Below are positions 1-5,519 of a stretch of DNA of 5,519 nucleotides, piece by piece (the stretch's first letter is position 1; each line of letters starts with the position of its first letter). The notes beneath the pieces were generated by a model. It made no database searches. It had not been told where the DNA came from and worked only from the letters and a program-made list of their open reading frames with translations. The position numbers and the translations under genes were made by a program. The DNA is taken from NCBI GenBank assembly GCA_030424705.1, contig JAUHWJ010000172.1:1-5519 (forward strand). Reading direction: 5' to 3'. Origin of the DNA: Alphaproteobacteria bacterium (GTDB taxonomy: Bacteria; Pseudomonadota; Alphaproteobacteria; Rhodobacterales; Rhodobacteraceae).

Positions 1-759
1 GCCGCAATCGACATGGTGGCACTCGCCGGTGACGCCGGAGGCGAGGTCGGAGAGGAGGTAGAAGCCGGCCTTGCCCACATCGTCCTGCGTCACGTTGCGG
101 CGGAGGGGCGAGTTCAGCTCGTTCCACTTCAGGATGTAGCGGAAATCGCCGATCCCGCTCGCCGCCAGGGTCTTCATCGGGCCGGCGGAGAGGGAGTTGA
201 CGCGGATGTTCTTCGGGCCGAGGTCCATCGCCATGTAGCGCACGGAGGTCTCCAGCGCGGCCTTGGCGACGCCCATCACGTTGTAATGCGGCATCACCTT
301 CTCCGCCCCGTAATAGGTGAGCGTGACGAGGGAGCCGCCCTCCGTCATCAGCTTCTCCGCGCGCTGGGCGATGGCGGTGAAGGAATAGCAGGAGATCATC
401 ATCGACTGGGCGAAATTGCCCGCCGACGTGTCGACATAGCGGCCCGTGAGCTCGTTCTTGTCGGACCACGCGATGGCGTGAAGCACGAAGTCGAGCCCGC
501 CCCATTCCTTCCCGATCCGGTCGAAGACGGCGTCGATCGAGGCGCCGTCCGTCACGTCACAGGGCTCGACGATGGGGGCGTTCACGCTTTCGGCCAGCGG
601 GCGCACGCGCTTTTCCAGCGCCTCGCCCTGGAAGGTGAAGGCGAGTTCCGCCCCCTCCCGCGCGCAAACCTCGGCTATGGCCCAGGCGATGGACATCTTG
701 TTGGCGACGCCCATGACGAGGCCGCGCTTGCCGGCCATAAGCCCCGTTTCCCGACCCAT
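1..759 (-). CDS. fabI: Enoyl-[acyl-carrier-protein] reductase (NADH), C-terminus cut by the window edge
   Basis: This cytoplasmic enzyme carries out the last reductive step of each type II fatty-acid elongation cycle, reducing trans-2-enoyl-ACP with NADH. I translated 253 residues in one open frame. Seen: the divergent SDR nucleotide-binding segment GVANKMSIAWAIA (residues 17-29), the FabI active-site block TYYGAEKVMPHYNVMGVAK with Y149, Y159 and K166 (the Y-x9-Y-x6-K spacing matching E. coli Y146/Y156/K163), then SLSAGPMKTLAASGI and the C-terminal GVTGECHHVDCG. Family length is about 260-270, so only some 15-20 residues are missing at the left edge. Three in-frame ATGs exist, starting at 777, 759 and 738. 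I chose 759 because GGGAGA lies about 7 bases upstream and because homologues begin a few residues before GLMAGKRG; 777 has a weaker GGAG. It is downstream of the apnO-like gene on the same strand, but the 140-base gap and unrelated function suggest its own transcript. This is the standard triclosan/diazaborine target family, and the identification is firm. Confidence 0.95.
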   Translation of the reverse strand, partial: MGRETGLMAGKRGLVMGVANKMSIAWAIAEVCAREGAELAFTFQGEALEKRVRPLAESVNAPIVEPCDVTDGASIDAVFDRIGKEWGGLDFVLHAIAWSDKNELTGRYVDTSAGNFAQSMMISCYSFTAIAQRAEKLMTEGGSLVTLTYYGAEKVMPHYNVMGVAKAALETSVRYMAMDLGPKNIRVNSLSAGPMKTLAASGIGDFRYILKWNELNSPLRRNVTQDDVGKAGFYLLSDLASGVTGECHHVDCG

Positions 760-899
760 CCGACCGTCTCCCGCCATGCTGTCGCGCTCCGGGCTTTAAG
801 GGTTTTGGCGGGGGCGGGCAAGGCGGGGCGGAAGGCTGGCGGATGCGAGACGAAGGGCTCGCCTTCCCCCGGGGCCGGATGACCGCCCTCCCCCCGGCT
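760..899. other. Intergenic region between the apnO-like gene and fabI
   Basis: This 140-base gap shows no credible gene. A perfect small hairpin, GAAGG-GCTCG-CCTTC, occupies 852-866, and GCCGG (874-878) can pair with CCGGC (894-898) just past the apnO-like stop. Neither is followed by a T-run on the minus strand, so a classical intrinsic terminator is not supported, although the hairpins could slow or stop transcription with Rho. The only less G+C-rich patch is at 794-808, near fabI. Confidence 0.5.
794..821 (-). promoter_or_regulatory. Weak candidate fabI promoter
   Basis: Reading the minus strand, TTGCCC (821-816, 4 of 6 to the sigma-70 -35 consensus) is followed after 16 bases by TTAAAG (799-794, 3 of 6 to the -10 consensus). 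It lies in the only relatively A+T-rich patch upstream of fabI. The match is poor, and alphaproteobacterial promoters tolerate weak -10 elements, so this is a position to test rather than an identification. Confidence 0.2.
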
Positions 900-1730
900 T
901 CAGGTTATCCTGTCGATGCTGGCGCGGATCTCCTCCGGTTCGAACACGCGCTTCCAGTCATCCCGCATCAGGACGGGCTTGCCGAACTCGATGGCCTTGT
1001 TGCATGCGTCGGAGAAGACCCCCTCCACCTCCTTGAAGATGACGGCGCCGAGGATGTTCATGTGGCCGAGGAGGAAATCCCGCGCCGCTTCGGGCGGCAC
1101 GCCGCGGGCGATCACCTCCTCCATCGCCTCCCGCATCACGACGAGGAGGGAGGCGGCGACGGTTTCCGAAAGGCCCGGCTCCAGCAGCGCCATGCCTTCG
1201 AGCGTGACGCGGTGGGAGCGGGCGACGGGGGCGTAGATCGTCCGCGCCACGCGCTCGCCGAGGGCGTAATCCGCCTCCGGGCCCTGCATCAGGGCGTTGA
1301 CGACGCCCTGCTTCGCCGCGATGCCGCCAAAGAAATCCCGCTTGGCCGCCGGCTCCGTCTCGTCGTTGAAGATCGGCGGGTGGCAGGGATGGGTGACGAA
1401 ATAGGTGACATCCGCCCGCTCCGGCAGATGCCCGGCGAAGGGCGCCGCCGCGTCGAGGCAGATGATCATGGAGCCGGCGGGGGCCTTGGGAACGATGGAG
1501 GCGGCGACGGCGCGGATCGCCGTGTCGGGCACGGCGAGGACGATGACGCGGGCGCCGTCGAGCGCCTCCTCGGCGGTGACGCAATCGACGCCGAAGGCGG
1601 CCTTCACCCGCGCCCTGCCCTCCTCCGAGACCTCGACGCGGACTGTCTCGAACTCGGAGGACTTCGCGAGGTTCGCGCCGAGCCGCATCCCCATCTTGCC
1701 GCCGGCGCCGAAGAGGGCGAGCCTGATCAT
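900..1730 (-). CDS. apnO: Probable D-apionate oxidoisomerase (Rossmann plus phosphogluconate-dehydrogenase-like C-terminal domain)
   Basis: The 276-residue protein begins with a dinucleotide-binding Rossmann fold: beta strand IRLALF, then G-A-G-G-K-M-G at residues 8-14, and VIVLAVPDTAI at 62-72. The C-terminal half is helical and of the phosphogluconate-dehydrogenase C-terminal type. It includes THPCHPPIFNDE at 113-124 and GHMNILGAVIFKEV at 222-235. In the D-apiose pathway, ApnO oxidises and isomerises D-apionate with NAD+ to 3-oxo-isoapionate in the cytoplasm. The fold is read from sequence; the specific substrate is inferred from neighbours (a DUF1537 kinase, a RuBisCO-like protein and an ApnL-like protein), because this fold also serves other sugar acids. 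The start at 1730 is supported by AAGGA seven bases upstream and by the fold beginning at residue 2. It is transcribed divergently from oiaK across a 90-base region, so the two may share an operator. Length is normal and no damage is seen. Confidence 0.8.
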   Translation of the reverse strand: MIRLALFGAGGKMGMRLGANLAKSSEFETVRVEVSEEGRARVKAAFGVDCVTAEEALDGARVIVLAVPDTAIRAVAASIVPKAPAGSMIICLDAAAPFAGHLPERADVTYFVTHPCHPPIFNDETEPAAKRDFFGGIAAKQGVVNALMQGPEADYALGERVARTIYAPVARSHRVTLEGMALLEPGLSETVAASLLVVMREAMEEVIARGVPPEAARDFLLGHMNILGAVIFKEVEGVFSDACNKAIEFGKPVLMRDDWKRVFEPEEIRASIDRIT

Positions 1731-1767
1731 TCCTGCATCCTTTCCGCAGTCGGGCGGCGAGCGCCCC

Positions 1768-1796
1768 TTTTCAAACTGGTATGATGAGTTGATGAT
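1768..1796 (+). promoter_or_regulatory. Candidate oiaK-RLP promoter
   Basis: TTTTCA (1768-1773, 4 of 6 to TTGACA) and GATGAT (1791-1796, 4 of 6 to TATAAT) are separated by exactly 17 bases. The spacer is the dyad at 1774-1790, so a bound regulator would block RNA polymerase directly. Transcription would begin near 1803, giving a leader of about 20 bases that carries the ribosome binding site. An alternative -10, TATGAT (1780-1785), is a better hexamer but lacks a good -35. On the other strand, TTGACT (1812-1807) could be the -35 of the apnO-like gene, with only a poor -10 near 1789-1784. Confidence 0.3.
1774..1790. promoter_or_regulatory. Imperfect dyad resembling a GntR/FadR-family operator
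   Basis: AACTGGTATGATGAGTT has matching outer arms AACT/AGTT and a left half identical to the AACTGGT half-site typical of FadR-subfamily GntR regulators (TGGTnnnACCA type). The right half, ATGAGTT, departs from the ideal ACCAGTT at two positions. It is centred between two divergent genes of one pathway, which is where a shared repressor would bind. No regulator gene lies in the window, so the cognate protein is unknown. The arm match is seen; the regulator family is inference. Confidence 0.4.
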
Positions 1797-1823
1797 CGGG
1801 CCGGCGAGTCAAGGGGAGTGATG

Positions 1824-3194
1824 ATGAAGGAGACGGGGTTGCCGGAGGGCCTGCTCGTCGCCTGGTATGGCGACGACTTCACCGGGGCCGCCGCGGTGAT
1901 GGAGGCGCTGGCGTTTTCGGGCCTGCCCGCGCTCCTCTTCCTCGAACCGCCGACGCCGGAGCGGCTTGCGCGCTTTCCGGGGCTGCGGGGCGTGGGCCTC
2001 GCCTCCACGGCCCGGACGTGGAGCCCCGAGCGGATGGCGCGGGAGCTGCCGCCGGCCTTCGCCGCGCTCCGGGCGCTGAAGCCGGCGATCCTGCATTACA
2101 AGGTCTGCTCGACGCTCGATTCCGCGCCCGGGATCGGCTCCATCGGCAGAGCGATGGAGATTGGGGCGGATCTCTATGAGTCGAGCCTCGTTCCGGTCCT
2201 GATCGCGGCGCCGCAGATGCGGCGATACCAGTGCTTCGGCCATCTCTTCGCGGGCGCGGGGGACGGCGTGTTCCGGCTGGACCGGCACCCGGTGATGGCG
2301 CGCCATCCGGTTACGCCGATGGACGAGGCGGATGTGGGGCTGCATCTCTCCCGCCAATCCGAGCGGATCGAGGCGGACTGCGTGACGCTGGAGGCGCTCG
2401 CCGCGGCCGATCTCAGGCGGCCGGTTCGCGCGGACGGGCGGATCGAGGCCGTCACGCTCGATTCGGTCGATGCGGCGAGCGAGGCGGAGGCGGGGCGGCT
2501 GATCTGGGAGGCGCGGGAGAGCACGCCCTTCGTCGTCGGCTCGCAGGGCGTGGAATATGCGCTTGTCCGGCATTGGCGCGCGCGGGGCTGGCTGGAGGCG
2601 CCGCCGCCGCCCTGCGGGATCGGGCGCGCGGCGCGGACCTTGGTCGTGTCGGGCTCCGTCTCCCCCGTCACCGCGGCGCAGATCGCCTGGTCGGGGCGGA
2701 ACGGCTTCGCGCTCATCCCGTTCGACGCAGCGGCGGCGGCTTTCGGCGGCGCGGCGCTGGAGGCGGAGATCGCCCGGGCGCGGGAGGCCGCGCTCGCCGC
2801 CATCGGCGCGGGGCGGGACCCGCTGATCCACACGGCGGCGGGGCCGGACGACCCGGCCGTCGCCCGCTTCCGGGAAGCCTGCGCCCGCGCGGGGGCGGAG
2901 ACGGAGGCGGTGAACCGGCGGGTGGGGGAGAGCCTCGGCGCCCTCCTCGCCGCGCTGCTGGCGGAGGCGGGGCCGGCGCGCGCCGTGGTCTCGGGCGGGG
3001 ACACGTCGGGCCACGCCACGGGGCGGCTCGGGCTCTTCGCGCTCTCCGCCCTCGCGCCGACGATCCCCGGCGCGGCGATCTTCCGCGGACATGCGGACGG
3101 GCCGATGGACGGGCTCGAGATCGCGCTCAAGGGCGGGCAGATGGGGGCCGAGGATTACTTCGGCGACGTTCGCGACGGAGGAGGCAAGGCATGA
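1824..3194 (+). CDS. oiaK: Probable 3-oxo-isoapionate kinase (four-carbon acid sugar kinase family, DUF1537)
   Basis: The 456-residue protein has the two-domain layout of four-carbon acid sugar kinases. The N-terminal sugar-acid-binding domain carries YGDDFTG at residues 15-21 (family form ADDLTG), HYKVCSTLDS at 91-100 and QMRRYQCFGH at 131-140. The C-terminal nucleotide-binding domain starts near LVVSGSVSPVT (273-283) and carries VVSGGDTSGHATG from 388 (family form GGETSG). It would use ATP to phosphorylate a sugar acid; next to an RLP and an ApnO-like enzyme, the substrate is most likely 3-oxo-isoapionate, made into its 4-phosphate. GTG 1818, ATG 1821 and ATG 1824 are in frame; I chose 1824 because AGGGGAG ends at 1818, leaving the usual 5-base spacing. 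Its stop overlaps the RLP start by four bases (ATGA), implying translational coupling. Family membership is firm, the exact substrate inferred. The opposite strand is open for 427 codons here, a G+C-bias shadow. Confidence 0.85.
   Translation: MKETGLPEGLLVAWYGDDFTGAAAVMEALAFSGLPALLFLEPPTPERLARFPGLRGVGLASTARTWSPERMARELPPAFAALRALKPAILHYKVCSTLDSAPGIGSIGRAMEIGADLYESSLVPVLIAAPQMRRYQCFGHLFAGAGDGVFRLDRHPVMARHPVTPMDEADVGLHLSRQSERIEADCVTLEALAAADLRRPVRADGRIEAVTLDSVDAASEAEAGRLIWEARESTPFVVGSQGVEYALVRHWRARGWLEAPPPPCGIGRAARTLVVSGSVSPVTAAQIAWSGRNGFALIPFDAAAAAFGGAALEAEIARAREAALAAIGAGRDPLIHTAAGPDDPAVARFREACARAGAETEAVNRRVGESLGALLAALLAEAGPARAVVSGGDTSGHATGRLGLFALSALAPTIPGAAIFRGHADGPMDGLEIALKGGQMGAEDYFGDVRDGGGKA
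3177..3184 (+). promoter_or_regulatory. Strong ribosome binding site deciding the RLP start
   Basis: GGAGGAGG lies six bases before the ATG at 3191, inside the last codons of oiaK. It decides the start, because the RLP frame is open upstream back into oiaK for more than 300 codons without a stop. The strength of this site together with the ATGA overlap suggests that the RLP is translated at least as well as the kinase. Confidence 0.75.
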
Positions 3195-4450
3195 GCCGGG
3201 TGACGGCGACTTACGAGATCGAGTCTCCCGTCGGCGTCGCGCGCGCCGCCGAGGTGCTGGCCGGGGAGCAGTCCACCGGCACCTTCGTGCGGCTCGCGGC
3301 GGAGACGGATGCGTTGCGCGAGCGTTCCGCCGCGCGGATCGAGGCGCTGGAGATCGCCGGCGTCTCGGATCGGCCCGCGCTGCCCTGCCGGCTGAAAGGG
3401 GAGCGGTTCGAGCGCGGGACGGTCACGATCAGCTGGCCTGTCGGCACGTTCGGAACCTCGCTCCAGACGCTGATGGCGACGGTCGCCGGCAATCTCTTCG
3501 AGCTGGCGGAGCTTTCCGCCTGCCGGCTGACCGGGCTGACGCTGCCGGAAGAGTTCGCCCGCGCGCATCCCGGCCCGCATTTCGGCGCGGCGGGGACGCG
3601 TGCGAAGATGGGCGGGCATGAGGGGCCGCTGATCGGGACCATCGTGAAGCCGAGCGTGGGCCTCAGCCCGGAGGAGACGGGGGCGCTCGCCGCGAGCCTC
3701 GCGGAGGCGGGGATCGACTTCATCAAGGACGACGAGTTGCAGTCCGACGGGCCGGATTGCCCGCTCACGGAGCGCGTCGCCGCCGTGATGGCCGTGCTGA
3801 ACCGCCATGCGGACCGGACGGGGAAGCGCATCGTCTACGCCTTCAACATCTCGGGCGAGGTGGACGAGATGCGCCGGCGGCTCGACCTTCTGAGCGCGCA
3901 CGGCGCGACCTGCGCGATGGTGTGCCTCAACGCCGTCGGCCTTTCCGGGCTTCGCGACGTGCGGAACCACAGTCCGCATCTCATCCACGGGCACCGGGCG
4001 GGATGGGGGCTCTTCTCGCGCTCCCCGCATATCGGGGTCGCGTTCCCGGTGATGCAGAAATTCTGGCGCCTGGCCGGGGCGGATCATCTCCACGTGAACG
4101 GGCTCGCGAGCAAGTTCACCGAGCCCGACGCCTCGGTGGCGGCCTCCGCGCTCGCCGTGCAGGCGTCGGTTGCGGAAGGGGGGCCGGCGCATCCCGCCAT
4201 GCCGGTCTTCTCCTCAGGGCAGACGATTTGGCAGGTCGGGCCGACGCGCGCGCTCCTCGGGAATGACGACCTGATCTTCTGCGCCGGGGGCGGCATCCTC
4301 AGCCATCCGGGCGGGGCTGGGGCCGGCGTGCGCGCGCTCCGGCAGGCGGCGGAGGCGGCGCGGGACGGGGTGACGCTCGAAGACGCCGCCGCCCGACACC
4401 CGGAGCTTGCGGCGGCGATGAAGGCCTTCCCGCCGGTCGCCTTCGGCTGA
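3191..4450 (+). CDS. RuBisCO-like protein, probable 3-oxo-isoapionate-4-phosphate decarboxylase (OiaX) or transcarboxylase/hydrolase (OiaT)
   Basis: The 419-residue protein is a RuBisCO large-chain homologue, slightly shorter than true RuBisCO (about 460-475). Motifs aligned by eye to spinach numbering are E26 (E60), STGT with T31 (T65), N101 in AGNLFEL (N123), K153 in GTIVKPSVG (K175), K179-D-D-E182 in GIDFIKDDE (carbamylated K201, D203, E204), H268-R269 in HGHRAG (H294-R295), H301 in DHLH (H327), loop-6 K308 in LASKF (K334), S342 in FSSGQ (S379) and GGG at 366-368 (G403/G404). Two positions differ: S155 replaces K177 and F32 replaces W66. The metal-carbamate site is thus intact, so enolate-forming chemistry is expected, but CO2 fixation is not. 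With OiaK, ApnO and ApnL as neighbours, the substrate should be 3-oxo-isoapionate 4-phosphate. OiaX would give L-erythrulose 1-phosphate plus CO2; OiaT would give 3-phosphoglycerate plus glycolate. I cannot separate these from sequence alone, so no symbol is given. Coupled to oiaK by ATGA. Confidence 0.88.
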   Translation: MSRVTATYEIESPVGVARAAEVLAGEQSTGTFVRLAAETDALRERSAARIEALEIAGVSDRPALPCRLKGERFERGTVTISWPVGTFGTSLQTLMATVAGNLFELAELSACRLTGLTLPEEFARAHPGPHFGAAGTRAKMGGHEGPLIGTIVKPSVGLSPEETGALAASLAEAGIDFIKDDELQSDGPDCPLTERVAAVMAVLNRHADRTGKRIVYAFNISGEVDEMRRRLDLLSAHGATCAMVCLNAVGLSGLRDVRNHSPHLIHGHRAGWGLFSRSPHIGVAFPVMQKFWRLAGADHLHVNGLASKFTEPDASVAASALAVQASVAEGGPAHPAMPVFSSGQTIWQVGPTRALLGNDDLIFCAGGGILSHPGGAGAGVRALRQAAEAARDGVTLEDAAARHPELAAAMKAFPPVAFG

Positions 4451-4481
4451 GGGGCGTTCAGGCGGGCGTGACGAAGGCGAC
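4436..4481. repeat. 10-base inverted repeat across the convergent gene ends; possible bidirectional terminator
   Basis: GTCGCCTTCG (4436-4445) and CGAAGGCGAC (4472-4481) are perfect inverted arms around a 26-base loop that contains both stop codons. An inner CTGA (4447-4450) can pair with TCAG (4458-4461). It lies at the junction of two convergent genes only 7 bases apart. No T-run follows on either strand, so a classical intrinsic terminator is doubtful. Both arms encode Val-Ala-Phe near the two C-termini, so coincidence of codon choice is a real alternative. Confidence 0.35.
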
Positions 4482-5519
4482 GGCGTGGGCGCCGAGCGCG
4501 AGCTTCCCGCCCTCGACGGCGACGCGCGGCGCCGCATCCCGCCAGCCCGTCCCGGCGACGGCGGCGGGGAAGGCGCCTTCGTCCAGCAGAACCGCCTCCA
4601 TCGGCCCCGCAGCGCCCGAGAGGGCGATGTCGACCGGCTCGCCGGTGAGGTTCGCGAGGATGAGCCGCGCGCCGCCCTCCGCTTCGACCGCCAGCGCCTG
4701 CACCGCCCGTGGCGCGCCGCTCTCCGCGGAGAGCGGCCGGCCGCGAAGCGCGGCATAGGCTGCGAGGACATGCCAGGACGGGCGGAGCGCGGCGCCCGCC
4801 GCATCCATCCAGGGCGAAGCCTCCGGACCGGGGACATGGATAACGCCGGAAGGCCCGGCGATGGCGGCGAGCGTCACCGCCTCCACGCCCGCGCGGGCGG
4901 CATGGGCCAGATAGCCGGCATACCAGGCGGCACCGAGCAGCCCGCGCTCACGCGGGTCCACCCTGTTCATCGCCTGCCGGATGTTGTTCGGGTTCTCCGC
5001 CGGAACCGCGCCATAGGGATTGTCCCGCATCGCGATGGCGGCGGGGAAGATCCAGTAGGGCTTGCCGGCGGCGAGCGCACGGGCGGAGGAGAAGATGGAG
5101 GGCAACGCCTCCAGATTCTCCGTGACCGAGAGATCGTCCCCGGCATGGACGATGGGACAGCCGGAATGGCAGATGAAATCGAGGAGCGCGGCGGGCGGGC
5201 GCTTCCGGTTCAGTTCGGTGAAATAGCTGAACATGCCGCCGCCGAACGTGACGCCCGGAAAAGCCGCGCGCCCCTCGGCGAAGAGGGTCTCCCATGAGGG
5301 CGCGGGCGGGAAGACGGAGCCCGGGAGCGTGCATTTGAGGTCAGAGGCCGGCGAGATCGCGACGCGCCCGAAGGCGGCGCCGCCCGCCCGCGCGGCCTCC
5401 GCGATGAAGGCGAGGTCGCGCTTCAGGATGGCGGGGTCCGCCGTCGGCGCGCCGGATGCGTCCTCGCAGGGGACGACCGCCTCCAGCACCAGCTCTGCGC
5501 CCGTCTCCCGCCCGAGCGC
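4458..5519 (-). CDS. apnL: Probable D-apionolactonase (ApnL), C-terminal part; N-terminus beyond the window
   Basis: About 353 residues are visible in a frame that stays open through the right edge; the GTG at 5489 is internal, because coding-like sequence (ALGRETGAEL) continues upstream. ApnL hydrolyses D-apionolactone to D-apionate. From memory the family is about 600 residues, with a glycosidase-like TIM barrel followed by a small C-terminal beta domain. The visible part fits: FGGGMFSYFTELNRKRP (YFTELN at 5225-5208), FICHSGCPIVHAGDDLSVTENLEAL, IAMRDNPYGAVPAENPNNIRQ, DPRERGLLGAAWYAGYLAHAA and AIAGPSGVIH. A beta-strand-rich tail follows (LILANLTGEPVDIAL, VEGGKLALGAHAVAFVTPA). The acidic residues in FTELN and HAGDD are candidates for the active site, which is inference. 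It is convergent with the RLP gene with a 7-base gap, so it belongs to another transcript starting off to the right. A glycoside-hydrolase-like protein of other function is the main alternative. No signal peptide can be judged. Confidence 0.72.
   Translation of the reverse strand, partial: ALGRETGAELVLEAVVPCEDASGAPTADPAILKRDLAFIAEAARAGGAAFGRVAISPASDLKCTLPGSVFPPAPSWETLFAEGRAAFPGVTFGGGMFSYFTELNRKRPPAALLDFICHSGCPIVHAGDDLSVTENLEALPSIFSSARALAAGKPYWIFPAAIAMRDNPYGAVPAENPNNIRQAMNRVDPRERGLLGAAWYAGYLAHAARAGVEAVTLAAIAGPSGVIHVPGPEASPWMDAAGAALRPSWHVLAAYAALRGRPLSAESGAPRAVQALAVEAEGGARLILANLTGEPVDIALSGAAGPMEAVLLDEGAFPAAVAGTGWRDAAPRVAVEGGKLALGAHAVAFVTPA

Noticed and set aside
13..882. Long plus-strand open frame opposite fabI
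   Set aside because: It is antisense to a clear fabI; its translation is His/Arg/Gly-rich and has no recognisable domain. It is a product of high G+C.
852..898. Intrinsic terminator after the apnO-like gene
   Set aside because: Stems are only five base pairs and no T-run follows on the minus strand, so a confident terminator call is not justified.
843..1784. Plus-strand open frame of 313 codons opposite the apnO-like gene
   Set aside because: It mirrors a gene with a clear Rossmann motif on the other strand, has low-complexity Arg/Gly/Asp-rich translation, and lacks a convincing ribosome binding site.
1809..3092. Minus-strand open frame of 427 codons opposite oiaK
   Set aside because: The plus strand carries all the DUF1537 kinase motifs, whereas this translation is Arg/Pro-rich without motifs, as expected for antisense frames in G+C-rich DNA.
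2231..3190. Upstream extension of the RLP frame through oiaK (a 739-codon fusion reading)
   Set aside because: The extension overlaps the kinase in another frame and is Gly/Arg/Ala-rich low complexity. The RLP homology begins right at the ATG at 3191, which has GGAGGAGG upstream.
3155..4192. Minus-strand open frame opposite the RLP gene
   Set aside because: It is antisense to well-conserved RuBisCO-like motifs, and its translation is Arg/His/Pro-rich with no domain.
3191..4450. True CO2-fixing RuBisCO large subunit
   Set aside because: K177 and W66 equivalents are replaced, the chain is short, there is no small-subunit gene or phosphoribulokinase nearby, and the neighbours are sugar-acid catabolic genes.
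4485..5297. Plus-strand open frame opposite apnL
   Set aside because: It is Gly/Arg-rich and without motifs, whereas the minus strand has coherent enzyme-like sequence open to the window edge.
1..5519. CRISPR arrays, tRNA or rRNA genes, insertion sequences, phage genes
   Set aside because: Reading both strands showed no regularly spaced repeats, no tRNA-like cloverleaf and no transposase or integrase motifs. Nearly all of the window is accounted for by five enzyme genes.

Overview
The window is very G+C-rich (about 70% by eye), with codon use dominated by G or C in third positions. The style of its FabI (GLMAGKRG...GDFRYILKWNELNSPLRRNVT) suggests an alphaproteobacterium, most likely a Rhodobacterales or Rhizobiales relative. 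That placement is an inference from motif resemblance, not from a search.

Layout, left to right. (1) Positions 1-759, minus strand: fabI, the NADH enoyl-ACP reductase, a housekeeping fatty-acid synthesis gene cut by the left edge. (2) 760-899: a gap with no gene, only weak hairpins and a weak possible fabI promoter. (3) 900-1730, minus: a Rossmann-fold oxidoreductase with a phosphogluconate-dehydrogenase-type C-terminal domain, best matching D-apionate oxidoisomerase (ApnO). (4) 1731-1823: a short divergent promoter region carrying an imperfect 17-base GntR/FadR-like dyad. (5) 1824-3194, plus: a four-carbon acid sugar kinase (DUF1537 type), read as 3-oxo-isoapionate kinase (OiaK). (6) 3191-4450, plus, overlapping OiaK by 4 bases (ATGA): a RuBisCO-like protein (RLP), read as the 3-oxo-isoapionate-4-phosphate decarboxylase (OiaX) or transcarboxylase/hydrolase (OiaT). 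(7) 4458 to the right edge, minus, convergent with the RLP gene and only 7 bases away: the C-terminal part of D-apionolactonase (ApnL).

Together the four non-housekeeping genes cover consecutive steps of the published RLP-type D-apiose catabolic route. ApnL opens D-apionolactone to D-apionate, ApnO oxidises and isomerises it to 3-oxo-isoapionate, OiaK phosphorylates it, and the RLP breaks the C-C bond. The RLP yields either L-erythrulose 1-phosphate plus CO2, or 3-phosphoglycerate plus glycolate. D-apiose is the branched sugar of plant-wall apiogalacturonan and rhamnogalacturonan II, so a plant-associated or plant-detritus-feeding lifestyle is a reasonable inference. The apiose dehydrogenase, transporter and regulator are not in the window and may lie beyond the right edge.

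The pathway is therefore not undescribed in principle. The points worth a second look are the RLP reaction type, the split into three transcription units with divergent and convergent junctions, the candidate operator, and the inverted repeat spanning the convergent gene ends.
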